A DNA stretch of 64,000 nt, taken from NCBI RefSeq assembly GCF_019352895.1, contig NZ_JAAAFX010000009.1, forward strand, positions 824,764 through 888,763. The letters are read 5' to 3'. Origin of the DNA: Variovorax boronicumulans. GTDB lineage: Bacteria; Pseudomonadota; Gammaproteobacteria; Burkholderiales; Burkholderiaceae_C. A program made the translations under genes and the position numbers. The notes under the pieces were generated by a model. It saw nothing but the letters and a program-made list of their open reading frames with translations, was not told where the DNA came from and did not search any database. Positions within the stretch are counted from its first letter, which is position 1, and every line of letters starts with the position of its first letter. Positions 1 through 8,554 of this stretch are shown piece after piece.

Positions 1-457
1 GTCAGGAAACGGGAAGTCCGCCTTTGGATTGCGCGCGCGAGTGGGTTGTCTGGCATGAGTGGCTGGACGGAGCGGCCGAACAGGGCAAGGCGCCGATTCG
101 CCTCGCGCCGGTCGAGATATTCAACGCTGGGCGGGGGGAGCCTGAACGAGACCCGCATTGCCGACTGCGCCGTAGCGGCTTGCTGTGGCCTGCAATCTTG
201 CAGGGATGGCCTGTCTCGCTGAAGCACCGCCGCACGCGGAGCCCGACGGTCTCGACGCCCCGATCCAAAACCGAGCTTTCAAACTGGCCCCCCTTTCGCG
301 GGACGCCGATGTCGCGAGGCAACTTGGATCTCACGCCCCAAGGGATCCTGGTTGGAGTGACTAAAGTCATCCCGCCCCTTTCCCCTCGCCCCTAGAATTT
401 TCGTAGAGCGCCGCACCTGCGACGACAGCCACAGCCTTCACGAAACCCTCAGGACAC
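1..457. other. Stretch without a convincing gene
   Basis: Open frames exist on both strands, but their predicted products are rich in Arg, Ser and Pro and resemble no family I know. None has a good ribosome binding site. Positions 94-116 match 1489-1511 at 21 of 23 bases, so part of this stretch is a dispersed short repeat. The last 60 bases should hold the promoter of the OmpA-like gene, but I see no clear consensus boxes. Confidence 0.5.
94..116. repeat. Short dispersed repeat, copy 1
   Basis: This 23-base stretch matches 1489-1511 at 21 of 23 positions, and weak similarity continues for a few bases downstream. Both copies lie outside genes, one on each side of the OmpA-like gene. Confidence 0.4.
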
Positions 458-1420
458 ATGCATCCGATCCATCGCCTCATCCTCTCGGCCTGTGCGGCCC
501 ACGCACTGTTCGCCAGCCCATGGGCGGTCGCAGCGGACGCGGCCGGCGCGAAGGACCATCCCTTGCTCAGCCGCTTCAAGGGCGCGGCGATCCTGGACTA
601 CAAGGTCAGTGCGTTCGATGAAGCCGTCTTGCCCGCCAAGGCGATTCTTGCGGTCGACAAGATCGGCGCGGGCGAGCTCGCGAAGGTCGAGGGGAAGATC
701 ACCCGCATCGGCTACGCCATCGAGGGCGAGAAGACCGCGCTGGAGGTGATGCGCAACTACGAGCAGGCGTTGAGCCGCGGCGGCTTCCAGACGGTGTTCC
801 AGTGCGCAGCGGACGCGTGCGGCCGGGACATGGGCGGCTATCTCGCCAACAGCGCAAGGGTGATGCCGGCGGGCTTCGCGGCGAGCTTCGACGAGAAGAA
901 TCGCTACCTGCTCGCTCGGCGGTCGGGCCCCGAGGGCGATGTGCATGTGCTGCTGTGGGTGGTGGAAGACCCCGCCAACAAGCGGACACTCGTCTACCAG
1001 CAGATCGTCGAGGGTCGACCCATGGCCACTGGGCAGGTGAGCGTGCTCAGCGCGTCGGAGTTGAAGAAGGGCCTCGATGCCGACGGCCGGGTCGCCATCT
1101 ACGGCGTCTACTTCGACACGGCCAAGGCCGATGTGAAGCCGGAGTCCCGGCCGTCGCTCGACGAGATGGCCCGGCTGCTCGCGGCAAACCCCGCGCTGCG
1201 CGTCTACGTTGTCGGCCACACGGACAACCAGGGCGGGCTCGCCGCCAACCTCGAACTCTCGCAACGGCGCGCCGACGCGGTGATCAAGGCGCTGGCGGCG
1301 CTGAAGATCGATCCACAGCGCATGGTGGCCAAGGGCGTTGCATCGCTCGCGCCGCTCGGCAGCAACATGAACGATGCCGGGCGCGCGCGCAATCGACGGG
1401 TCGAATTGGTGCAGCAGTAG
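458..1420 (+). CDS. OmpA family outer-membrane/peptidoglycan-associated protein
   Basis: The 320-residue product starts with a signal peptide (residues 1 to about 25, ending AVA). A middle domain with a conserved Tyr and a Cys pair (about 30-130) resembles DUF4892. The C-terminal OmpA domain begins near residue 212 and contains YFDTAKADVKP, the GHTDNQG loop and the closing NRRVEL segment that binds diaminopimelate in this family. The inferred role is anchoring the outer membrane to peptidoglycan from the periplasm. An AGGA box sits just before the ATG. The gene stands alone, and no partner gene suggests a more specific job. Confidence 0.9.
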   Translation: MHPIHRLILSACAAHALFASPWAVAADAAGAKDHPLLSRFKGAAILDYKVSAFDEAVLPAKAILAVDKIGAGELAKVEGKITRIGYAIEGEKTALEVMRNYEQALSRGGFQTVFQCAADACGRDMGGYLANSARVMPAGFAASFDEKNRYLLARRSGPEGDVHVLLWVVEDPANKRTLVYQQIVEGRPMATGQVSVLSASELKKGLDADGRVAIYGVYFDTAKADVKPESRPSLDEMARLLAANPALRVYVVGHTDNQGGLAANLELSQRRADAVIKALAALKIDPQRMVAKGVASLAPLGSNMNDAGRARNRRVELVQQ

Positions 1421-1488
1421 ATGCCGCGGTGAAGAACGTTGGCGAGAGGGGTGTCGGGCCCATGGCTGCCCTTGTTCAGGCCCCCCCG

Positions 1489-1511
1489 CGATGCGCCTGG
1501 CGCCGGTCGAG
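1489..1511. repeat. Short dispersed repeat, copy 2
   Basis: This is the second copy of the 23-base element at 94-116, with two mismatches. It lies in the 277-bp gap between the OmpA-like gene and the next small gene. Confidence 0.4.
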
Positions 1512-1697
1512 GCGTTCGAAACGGCGCCAGGTGAGGGCGCGTGGCCCTCAACGTCAGGCAACGTGCCGGCGTTCCACTCGCAACAGGCGGTCGCCTCCCT
1601 CTCTGCTGGTGAAAAACTTCACGCCGCGTGGCTGCGGCCGAAGGAGGATGAAACCGTTTTCAAGGCGACTGCGTACAGCAGGGTCCAGGAAGAACAG

Positions 1698-1877
1698 ATG
1701 ACCTATACCCAAATTTTCGCAACCTTGGCTTTGGTTGCCTTGTTCATTGCAGGCATTCGCTTGCGAAGGCGGCAGGCAAAGCGCCTGAACGCCAGACTGT
1801 CCGAGCGGGTCGAGCTCACCCAATCGGTGCTCGATGCATTGAATCAAAGCCAGCCATCCGGACGGCGAAGACGCTGA
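1698..1877 (+). CDS. Small single-span membrane protein, unknown
   Basis: The 59-residue product has one hydrophobic segment (about residues 5-20) followed by a very basic cytoplasmic tail (RLRRRQAKR) and a short amphipathic stretch ending in four Arg. AGGAAG lies about 8 bases before the ATG, which is why I start here rather than at upstream in-frame ATGs. I do not recognise a family. The hydrophobic-then-basic arrangement and the ribosome binding site argue for a real gene. The small size and the solitary position keep confidence moderate. Confidence 0.45.
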   Translation: MTYTQIFATLALVALFIAGIRLRRRQAKRLNARLSERVELTQSVLDALNQSQPSGRRRR

Positions 1878-2251
1878 CGGCTTCCTTCACACGGCCCACA
1901 GCGTGGCACGCGCAATGAACAGCCGGCTCGCTCAGAATGCCAGCAGGGGAAATCGCCCAAGGATGGCCGACAGCCGCGTCACGCCGACCGACCGCACGCG
2001 CATTCGATGTTTCCGGTCCTGTTCCTGGAGCCACGCCGCCGCGGTCGGTTGCCGGGTGCCTTCCTCTGCGGACAGGGCTTGGATGCGGGCAATCTTCTCT
2101 AGGCGGCGTGACATCTGCGCAGTGTGTTGTAAGAAGACACGCGTCCGTGTAAGGGAAAGGCCCGGCGACAGCAGGACTCTTGCGTGGTCGCTGCCACAGG
2201 GCCTTCGTCGGTGCGCATCGGCGAGAGGCTACGCGGGATGGGGTGACGACA
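1878..2251. other. Mostly empty stretch
   Basis: I see no gene I would defend here. A 60-residue minus-strand frame (1932-2114) has fairly protein-like composition but no ribosome binding site before its ATG, so I leave it uncalled. Confidence 0.35.
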
Positions 2252-2380
2252 CTAGAGCCGAAAAACGAAACCCATCACCAGCGTTGCGATGAAAGCCGCC
2301 AGAAATACCCTTCGCTCCCTGGCAAGCTGAGCGGGCGAGTCTTGTGTGAATGAACCTCTCTCCGCCTCCAAGAACCGCAT
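2252..2380 (-). CDS. Putative 42-residue membrane peptide
   Basis: The frame starts at an ATG whose upstream sequence contains AAGGGG about 9 bases away. It encodes a charged N-terminal half followed by a hydrophobic helix (about residues 26-41) that ends with FRL at the stop. This soluble-head, C-terminal-helix layout is common in genuine small membrane proteins. I recognise no family and have no neighbour that explains it. Confidence 0.35.
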   Translation of the reverse strand: MRFLEAERGSFTQDSPAQLARERRVFLAAFIATLVMGFVFRL

Positions 2381-2528
2381 CCCGTATCCCCTTTTTGATA
2401 CTGAAGAGTGCCTCAGCGTGCGGCCGCCAGATGTAGGCGCTTTTCCAGTGCGACCGTCCTGCTGTCCACGCCCTCGTCGAGGAAGAGGGCGCAAGTGATT
2501 TGTCGCTGGTCTCGGGATACCATGGCCC

Positions 2529-3056
2529 ATGCCCACTGCCTCAACGCCCTCGACGGCGCCTTCGACACCGCCCCCACTGAGCCCCGAAGCGCGCGCAGCC
2601 TTCGCTGATTTTGTGGTCACGCTGAGGAGCGACGGCCTGCGTCCAGCGCTCGCGAAGCTGGCGAGACGCTCCGACTTTCGCTTCATCGGCATTTGGCGTT
2701 TCAAGGACGGGAAGGCCAACGCAGCCGTGCACTATGACCGCGAGGACCCGTCGGTCGAGACGGCGTCCGAGGTTGCGGACACCGCGACGTACTGCTGCTA
2801 CGTCCGCGAAAGCGGTGAACCGTTCAAGACCCCCAACGCGATGGTGGACGAGCGCCTCGCTCGGCATCCTGCTCGGCAGGCCGTGCTGAGCTACTCGGGG
2901 GTTCCGGTGCTGGACAACGCGGGGCAGGTGGTTGGCACGCTCTGCCACTACGACCTGGTTCCCCGTGACACCAGCCAGGTCGACATTCCCCTGATGCTGA
3001 GCGTTGCGAGCTATCTCTCCTTGGGTGGACACGTGCCGCCCTATCCCGAGGGCTGA
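2529..3056 (+). CDS. Stand-alone GAF domain protein
   Basis: The 175-residue protein is a Pro/Thr/Ser-rich N-terminus of about 20 residues followed by one GAF domain. Family hallmarks are visible: TYCCYVRESG, DERLARHPA, YSGVPV, and GTLCHYD, where the GTLC strand is typical of GAF folds. GAF domains bind small ligands such as cyclic nucleotides or heme, or mediate dimerisation. No ligand can be read from the sequence, and no kinase, cyclase or HTH domain is attached. A second GAF-only gene follows about 330 bp downstream. Confidence 0.8.
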   Translation: MPTASTPSTAPSTPPPLSPEARAAFADFVVTLRSDGLRPALAKLARRSDFRFIGIWRFKDGKANAAVHYDREDPSVETASEVADTATYCCYVRESGEPFKTPNAMVDERLARHPARQAVLSYSGVPVLDNAGQVVGTLCHYDLVPRDTSQVDIPLMLSVASYLSLGGHVPPYPEG

Positions 3057-3382
3057 GTTCCCGGAAGTGCTGCGCGCACGGTGCCGGCTTGAACCAGGCA
3101 CAAACGATTTCGCAAATCCCCGAGTGGAAGGCCGCTGGCAGTGCGATGCCGGTGGATTGAGGCTGGCGGCCGCTGAAGACGGCCGTCGACCATCTCGACA
3201 TGAACGGCGACACCTGCGAGGCAGATCGGGTGGCCCTGCCTGGCCGATGCCTGCGCCGGCCGTGGCGCTGCTGATTGCGTCGATGGACCGACAGCCTGGG
3301 TCATAGAGAGAACTATTGCGTGACAACGATGTGATGACTTCCTTGAAAGTCACCTAGAAAGACCTTTTTCGGCAGCGAAAGC
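3057..3382. other. Gap between the two GAF genes
   Basis: No gene or terminator hairpin is evident. The frames present on both strands have unnatural composition. Confidence 0.4.
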
Positions 3383-3991
3383 ATGCATCGGACGTCTTCC
3401 AACGCTTACGATCCGCGCCTGCCCATGACCACCGCCGCGCCCGCCCACCCCGCACCAGCGCCCGAACACGGCCGCGATGCGGGCGTGCACCTGGTCTCCG
3501 CCGATGCCGCTTTTCTTGCGGGAGAAGTCTCGGTGGCGCGTGCGGTCGGCGAACTGCTGCAGGTCGTGCGCGAATCGATGCAGCTGGAAGTCGTCTTCGT
3601 GGGGAAGATCGCCCAGGGGCGACGGTTCTTCAGCTATGTCAGCTCGTCGCTGGCCAAGCCGCCCATCGAACACGGCGCCTCGAACGCGCTCGAAGAGACC
3701 ATCTGCCAGCGCATTCTGGACGGCCGCTTGCCGGCATGGATTCCCAGCGTCCAGGCCATCGCGGAAGGGCAGGGGCTGTCGGCCGACCACAAGGCGCTGG
3801 CCGCGCATATCGGCGTCCCCGTGCACCTGCCCGACGGTCGGCTCTATGGAATGCTGTGCGGCTTCAACCTCCAGGCGAACACGACCCTCGATGCGCGCGA
3901 CGTCAAGCGCCTGGAGATTGCCGCAACCGCTGCGGCCCGGCTGCTGTCGCAAGCCGATGGCAGGGAAGAAGGCACCGAGACCCGGCGCTGA
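3383..3991 (+). CDS. Stand-alone GAF domain protein
   Basis: The 202-residue protein carries a disordered, Ala/Pro-rich start and a GAF domain from about residue 45 to 190. Motifs include EETICQRILDG, IGVPVHLPDGR and YGMLCGFN, the arrangement seen in GAF modules that precede EAL or GGDEF domains. No output domain is attached here. An internal ATG (MTTAAP) at 3425 is an alternative start. With the GAF gene upstream it forms a pair of sensor-like proteins, and a shared role is only an inference. Confidence 0.75.
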   Translation: MHRTSSNAYDPRLPMTTAAPAHPAPAPEHGRDAGVHLVSADAAFLAGEVSVARAVGELLQVVRESMQLEVVFVGKIAQGRRFFSYVSSSLAKPPIEHGASNALEETICQRILDGRLPAWIPSVQAIAEGQGLSADHKALAAHIGVPVHLPDGRLYGMLCGFNLQANTTLDARDVKRLEIAATAAARLLSQADGREEGTETRR

Positions 3992-4038
3992 CCGGACGCG
4001 CCCAGGAACAGCGGCGGTCCAGCGCCAGCACGGCGCGC

Positions 4039-4743
4039 TCAGGCCGGCGAAGGGCGGATGCGCCAGGCCTGCGTCCAGAGGGCCCATCCATCCAGGACCT
4101 CGTCGAGGACGTCCTCGTCGTTCCGCCCGCTGCGCTTGAGCACGTGGAACGTGTGATCCGCCTCTGCGATGTCGAAACGGGACGCCATGGCGCCCAGCTG
4201 CGCCATCACCGGATCGAACTGCGGGGCCTCCGCCAACGCGTCACGCGTCCCACGGATGAAGAGCATCGGGATGTCGATCGAGGCCAGGTGCTGCGCACGT
4301 ACCGTGCCGGGTTGGCCCGAGGGGTGCAGCGGGAAACCAAGAAAGATCAGGCCGGCGACACCAGGCAAGGGCGCGATGGCCTGCGCCTGCGAGGTCATGC
4401 GCCCGCCGTACGACTTGCCCCCGGCAAACAGCGGCAGCGGCCCCCAGAGCGAAGCCGCTGCGGCAACGGCCGCGCGCACGGCGGCGTGGGCGACGGGGGC
4501 GGCATCGACGCGCCGTCGGGCCGCCTGCATGTAGGGGAACTGGTATCTCAGGCACGCGATGTGCCGCTCGGCCAGGCCTTGTGCGACCGCCGTCATGAAG
4601 GGATGGGCCATGCCCGCGCCTGCGCCGTGTGCGAACACGAAGGCCGCCTCGGCCCGAGGCGGCCGTGTCGCCTCCGCGGAAACGGTGTCACCTGCGTCGG
4701 TGGTGATCTCCAGTCTTTCAACGCTGCTCGTCCGGGCTTGCAT
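4039..4743 (-). CDS. Alpha/beta-hydrolase, KANL3/Tex30-like
   Basis: The 234-residue protein has the hydrolase oxyanion motif HGAGAG (from residue 39). The nucleophile is S111 in GGKSYGGRM, the acid D168 in RGTRD, and the histidine H197 in ADHTFH, so the catalytic triad is complete. The GGKSxGGR nucleophile elbow is typical of the KANL3/Tex30-type branch often annotated as dienelactone-hydrolase-like. There is no signal peptide, so it is probably cytoplasmic. The substrate is unknown. It is convergent with the second GAF gene. Confidence 0.85.
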   Translation of the reverse strand: MQARTSSVERLEITTDAGDTVSAEATRPPRAEAAFVFAHGAGAGMAHPFMTAVAQGLAERHIACLRYQFPYMQAARRRVDAAPVAHAAVRAAVAAAASLWGPLPLFAGGKSYGGRMTSQAQAIAPLPGVAGLIFLGFPLHPSGQPGTVRAQHLASIDIPMLFIRGTRDALAEAPQFDPVMAQLGAMASRFDIAEADHTFHVLKRSGRNDEDVLDEVLDGWALWTQAWRIRPSPA

Positions 4744-4758
4744 GCCGCTCCTGTCTGC

Positions 4759-5007
4759 TCACGTACGCTTTCCGTCAGATGCGGCCTCCGCCGCCTCGAT
4801 CTCTGCCTCCGCGGCAAGCCAATCCTCGACCTCATGGCCGCTTTCCGCGCCACGGTCCTGGTAGCGGGCATAGGCGGCGTCCCGTATCAGCGCTTCGCGG
4901 CCTGCCGATTCATGCGCGCGCGGGGGCGCCGCGGGTCGATTTTCCCCGGTCGGGGGAGGGGCTTCTGCATCACCCGCTTCGTTGCCTTCGTTGCGCTTTT
5001 CGCTCAT
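4759..5007 (-). CDS. DUF2934 domain protein
   Basis: The 82-residue protein has an acidic, Pro-rich N-terminal half. The C-terminal half (about residues 38-72) fits DUF2934: IRDAAY, then GAESGHEVEDWLAAEAEI. These proteins are small, soluble and of unknown function, and are frequent near stress genes. A strong AGGAGA box sits 6 bases before the chosen ATG. It lies 15 bp downstream of the start of the hydrolase gene, reading the same way, and is divergent from the three-gene small cluster at 5188-5818. Confidence 0.75.
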   Translation of the reverse strand: MSEKRNEGNEAGDAEAPPPTGENRPAAPPRAHESAGREALIRDAAYARYQDRGAESGHEVEDWLAAEAEIEAAEAASDGKRT

Positions 5008-5187
5008 GGGCTTCTCCTGGAGTTGAAGCCAAACCCTATGCCTGCGCCGTAAAGATGCAAGAGGAGGGCGCGCCGCCTTGGTCGCTGCACCTCCTCGAAC
5101 GTGGCGACACGGCAGGCGCGCGCAATTCCTACAGGGTCGGCGCAGTCGACCGAGGTAGCGTGAGCCATCAACCAGGAGACGCACACC

Positions 5188-5355
5188 ATGCCATTGACAA
5201 CCCCGCAAGACGAGAACGCCGTGACCGAAGAACGGGTGGCGCAGGCGCGCACCGAGGCAGAACTTCGATTGGAGCAGATCGACCTCGAAGAAGCGCATGC
5301 CGCCGGAAACACCGAACCGGTCGCGTCCACCGTGGCCGCGGAGAAGGTGCATTGA
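5188..5355 (+). CDS. Small acidic protein, first of three overlapping genes
   Basis: The 55-residue, Glu/Ala-rich, probably helical product is preceded by AGGAG 9 bases before the ATG. Its TGA stop shares a base with the next ATG (TGATG at 5353-5357), the usual sign of translational coupling. I do not recognise a family. It begins about 180 bp from the divergent DUF2934 gene, and both are likely to use promoters in that gap. Confidence 0.6.
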   Translation: MPLTTPQDENAVTEERVAQARTEAELRLEQIDLEEAHAAGNTEPVASTVAAEKVH

Positions 5356-5549
5356 TGCCGACCCCCGACAAGCTGACCGAGGCCCACGAGGCCTGGAAGC
5401 GCGCGAACGACGAACACGCCGAGATGATGCGCAGCGTCACGTCGGGCGCCAGGCTCGACGCCGAGGCGATGACGCTGAAGGTCGGTGAACTCGACGTGCT
5501 GCATGCCACCTGGATGGACATGGCGATGCGGCGCGACGGGAGCGCCTAG
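5355..5549 (+). CDS. Small helical protein, second of three
   Basis: The 64-residue protein consists of two predicted amphipathic helices rich in Glu, His, Met and Trp (HEAWKRAND, then DVLHATWMDMAMRR). It overlaps the genes on both sides by one base. No family is recognised. It has no membrane segment or signal peptide, so it is probably cytoplasmic. Confidence 0.6.
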   Translation: MPTPDKLTEAHEAWKRANDEHAEMMRSVTSGARLDAEAMTLKVGELDVLHATWMDMAMRRDGSA

Positions 5550-5818
5550 TGGCCTCGCCAGATGCAGAAGGTCATCCCTTCGACGCCATGGACGAGTTCC
5601 GGCATGACGGGTGGGTTTTCCTGTGCAGCGCCGAACAGCTGCCGGATGGCAGCTTTCACGCGACGGTGCGCTACCGCGTGCCGCCCACGAACGACATCCG
5701 GACGCTCCAACTCGATCAGCAGCGATTTTCCGTGGCCTCGGAGGCGGTGCTTCGGGCCCGGGAATTGGCGGTGCAGTGGGTGGCGGACCGCTCCGGTGAC
5801 GGGCGTGGCGAAGGCTAG
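5549..5818 (+). CDS. Small unknown protein, third of three
   Basis: The 89-residue product starts at GTG overlapping the preceding TAG by one base. It contains alternating hydrophobic and polar stretches that suggest a small beta-rich fold (WVFLCSAEQL, SFHATVRYRV) followed by a helix (SEAVLRARELAVQW). I do not recognise the family. Its value is mainly its tight coupling to the two genes upstream. Confidence 0.55.
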   Translation: MASPDAEGHPFDAMDEFRHDGWVFLCSAEQLPDGSFHATVRYRVPPTNDIRTLQLDQQRFSVASEAVLRARELAVQWVADRSGDGRGEG

Positions 5819-5980
5819 GGACGTTCGGCGCGCCAGACAGGTGAGCGCATGAAGACGGCCAGCCGCCCCGGCCGGTCCAAGGCATCGGCTTTCTCCCACA
5901 CCGATGCCGCTGCGGGCTGACACGCGCGGCATGCGCGCCGGCGCAGAGTCGCGCTTTTCACATCGCCCCGGAGCCCCAGC

Positions 5981-6745
5981 ATGCAGCGTTTCACGGACAA
6001 GGTCGTCATCGTCACGGGGGCCGGCAGCGGCATCGGAGAGGCCACCGCGAGGCGCTTCTCGCAGGAAGGCGCCAGCGTGGTGCTGGCCGGTGACCACCGG
6101 GCCAAGCTCGAGCAGGTGGCGCAAGACCTCCCGCCGGAGCGCACGCTGGTCAAGGTGACCGACGTGTCGAAGTACCGGCAGGTGCAGGCGCTGGTGGATG
6201 CCACCGTCAAGCGCTTCGGCGCGCTGCACGTGCTGTTCAACAACGCCGGCATCGCCATCGACGGCAACGTCACCGAGGCGCCACTGGACGGTTGGGACCG
6301 GATCATGGCGATCAACGCGGGCGGCGTGTTCCACGGCTGTCGTGCGGCCATGCCGCACCTGATCGCGAGCAGGGGCTGCATCGTCAACACCGGCTCGGTC
6401 TCGGGCCTGGGGGGCGACTGGGGCATGGCGCTCTACAACGCCTCCAAGGGCGCGATCGTGAACCTCACCAAGGCGCTGGCGCTCGACCACGGAAAAGACG
6501 GCGTGCGCATCAACGCCGTGTGCCCGAGCCTCACCTTCACCCCCATGACCGCGGACATGAAGAAGGACCGCAAGCTCATGGCGAAATTCCGCGAGCGCAT
6601 CCCGCTGGGCCGCGGCGCCGACCCGTCGGAGATCGCGGCGGTGGTCGCCTTCCTGGCCAGCGACGACGCGAGCTTTGTTTCCGGCGTCGCGCTGCCGGTC
6701 GACGGCGGCCTGAGCGCGTCCAACGGCCAGCCGAACATGGCCTGA
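5981..6745 (+). CDS. SDR family oxidoreductase
   Basis: The 254-residue classical short-chain dehydrogenase has the cofactor motif TGAGSGIG (12-19), NNAG (87-90), the catalytic Ser at 139 or 141, Y152 and K156 in YNASK, and the C-terminal PVDGG. The aspartate at position 38 (AGDHR) at the end of strand 2 suggests NAD rather than NADP preference. It likely oxidises or reduces a hydroxy/keto group, with unknown substrate. It sits 45 bp before the PoxB-type gene and could be cotranscribed with it. Confidence 0.9.
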   Translation: MQRFTDKVVIVTGAGSGIGEATARRFSQEGASVVLAGDHRAKLEQVAQDLPPERTLVKVTDVSKYRQVQALVDATVKRFGALHVLFNNAGIAIDGNVTEAPLDGWDRIMAINAGGVFHGCRAAMPHLIASRGCIVNTGSVSGLGGDWGMALYNASKGAIVNLTKALALDHGKDGVRINAVCPSLTFTPMTADMKKDRKLMAKFRERIPLGRGADPSEIAAVVAFLASDDASFVSGVALPVDGGLSASNGQPNMA

Positions 6746-6790
6746 AGACGCCGCTGCCCCACACCACCCCACTCACAAGGAAATCCCTCC

Positions 6791-8509
6791 ATGGCCCACC
6801 GCAAAGTCGCCGACCTCGTCATCGAAACCCTGCAACACGCCGGCGTCAAGCGCTGCTACGGCATCGTCGGCGACACCCTCAACCATGTCACCGATGCCAT
6901 CCGGCGCAGCGAGATCGAATGGGTGCACGTGCGCCACGAAGAGGCCGCGGCCTTTGCTGCCGGCGCGGAGTCGTACCTGTCGGGCGAACTCACGGCCTGC
7001 GCCGGGTCGTGCGGACCGGGTGGGCTGCACTTCATCAACGGGGTGTTCGAGGCCAACCGCAACCGCGCGCCGATGGTGCTGATCGCGAGCCAGATCGTGA
7101 CCACCGAACTCGGCATGGACTTTCCGCAGGAGGTGGACTTCAAATCGCTCTACGCCGGCTGCAGTGTGTTCTGCGCGCAGGTGCATTCGGCCGACCAGGC
7201 GCAGCGCGTGACGGCCCTGGCGGCGCAGGCCGCGCTCTCGCGCCGCGGCGTGGCGGTGGTGATCCTGCCGAGCGACATCGCGCAGACCGAGGTCAAGGAG
7301 GGCCTGACCTTTGCCGTGCACCGTGCCGCGCCCGTGGTGCGGCCCAACGACGCCGAACTCGCCCAACTGGCCGACTTGATCGGCAAGGGCCAGAAGATCG
7401 CCATCTACGCCGGCCATGGCTGCGAGGGCGCGCACCGGATGCTGCTGGCGCTGGGCCAATGCCTGAAGGCGCCGATCGCCCACACCTCGCGCGCCAAGGA
7501 TTTCGTGGAGTACGACAACCCCTTCAACATGGGCATGACCGGCATCTTCGGCGTGGAGTCGGGCTACCGTGCGCTGCAGGAGTGCGACACCTTGCTGCTG
7601 CTGGGCGCCGATTTCGCATGGAGCCAGTTCTATCCCTCGAAGGCCACCATCCTGCAGATCGACACCGACGGCAGCCACCTGGGGCGGCGCCATCCGGTCG
7701 CGCTGGGGCTGGTGGGCGACGTGGCCCACACCATCGAAGCGCTGATCCCGCTGCTCGAGGAGCGCACCGACCGCAGCTTCCTCGACGCGTGCCTGCGCCA
7801 TCGCAAGGATGCGGTTGACACGCTGCGCCGCGACGAGCGGCCGGGCAAGGAAGGGCTGATCCACCCGCAGCACCTCACGCACATCCTCGACGAGTTGGCG
7901 TCAGACGACGCGATCTTCACGGCCGACGGCGGCAGCCCCATGGTGTGGTCGCTGCGGCACCTGCACATGAACGGCCGGCGCCGCACGCTGGTGAGTCTGC
8001 TGCACGGCACCATGGCCAACGCGATGCCGCAGGCGCTGGGCGCGCAGAAGGCCTATCCGGGCCGGCAGGTGATCTCGCTCTCGGGCGACGGCGGCATCGC
8101 GATGCTGCTGGGCGACCTGATGACGGCGGTGCAGGAGAAGCTGCCGATCAAGGTGGTGGTCTACAACAACGCCAGCCTGAACTTCGTCGAGCTCGAGCAG
8201 AAGGTCGAAGGACTGCTCGACAACTACACCGACCTGCTGAACCCGGACTTCGCGCGCCTGGCCGAGGTGATCGGCTTCTACGGCCAGAAGGTCGAACGCG
8301 CGGAGCTGCTGCCCGACGCGGTGCGCGCCTTCCTGGCCCACCCGGGACCGGCGCTGCTGGACGTGAAGGTCAACCGCACCGAGCTCGTGATGCCGCCCAA
8401 GGTGGAGTTCAGCCAGGTCGCGGGCACGATGCTGTACTCGGCCAAGGCCGTGCTGAGCGGCCGCTCGGGCGACGTGGTCGACCTGCTGAAGGAAAACTTC
8501 ACCGAGTGA
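6791..8509 (+). CDS. poxB: Pyruvate dehydrogenase (quinone), PoxB type
   Basis: The 572-residue thiamine-diphosphate enzyme matches the PoxB length. It has the catalytic glutamate E50 (RHEEAAAF) in the N-terminal domain, GSCGPGGLHFING in the first domain, a central FAD-type domain, and the ThDP/Mg site beginning SGDGG (around 433) and closing with YNNASLN. PoxB converts pyruvate to acetate and CO2 and passes electrons through FAD to ubiquinone at the inner membrane. Other ThDP enzymes such as acetolactate synthase are less likely from the motifs and the C-terminal VVDLLKENF tail. A purine-rich stretch precedes the ATG. Confidence 0.88.
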   Translation: MAHRKVADLVIETLQHAGVKRCYGIVGDTLNHVTDAIRRSEIEWVHVRHEEAAAFAAGAESYLSGELTACAGSCGPGGLHFINGVFEANRNRAPMVLIASQIVTTELGMDFPQEVDFKSLYAGCSVFCAQVHSADQAQRVTALAAQAALSRRGVAVVILPSDIAQTEVKEGLTFAVHRAAPVVRPNDAELAQLADLIGKGQKIAIYAGHGCEGAHRMLLALGQCLKAPIAHTSRAKDFVEYDNPFNMGMTGIFGVESGYRALQECDTLLLLGADFAWSQFYPSKATILQIDTDGSHLGRRHPVALGLVGDVAHTIEALIPLLEERTDRSFLDACLRHRKDAVDTLRRDERPGKEGLIHPQHLTHILDELASDDAIFTADGGSPMVWSLRHLHMNGRRRTLVSLLHGTMANAMPQALGAQKAYPGRQVISLSGDGGIAMLLGDLMTAVQEKLPIKVVVYNNASLNFVELEQKVEGLLDNYTDLLNPDFARLAEVIGFYGQKVERAELLPDAVRAFLAHPGPALLDVKVNRTELVMPPKVEFSQVAGTMLYSAKAVLSGRSGDVVDLLKENFTE

Positions 8510-8554
8510 GGACCGGCCGCTTCAGCCTGACGAAGCTGTCGCTCGACGAACCTG

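Noticed and set aside
1932-2114. 60-residue minus-strand frame
   Set aside because: Protein-like composition, but no ribosome binding site or family match.
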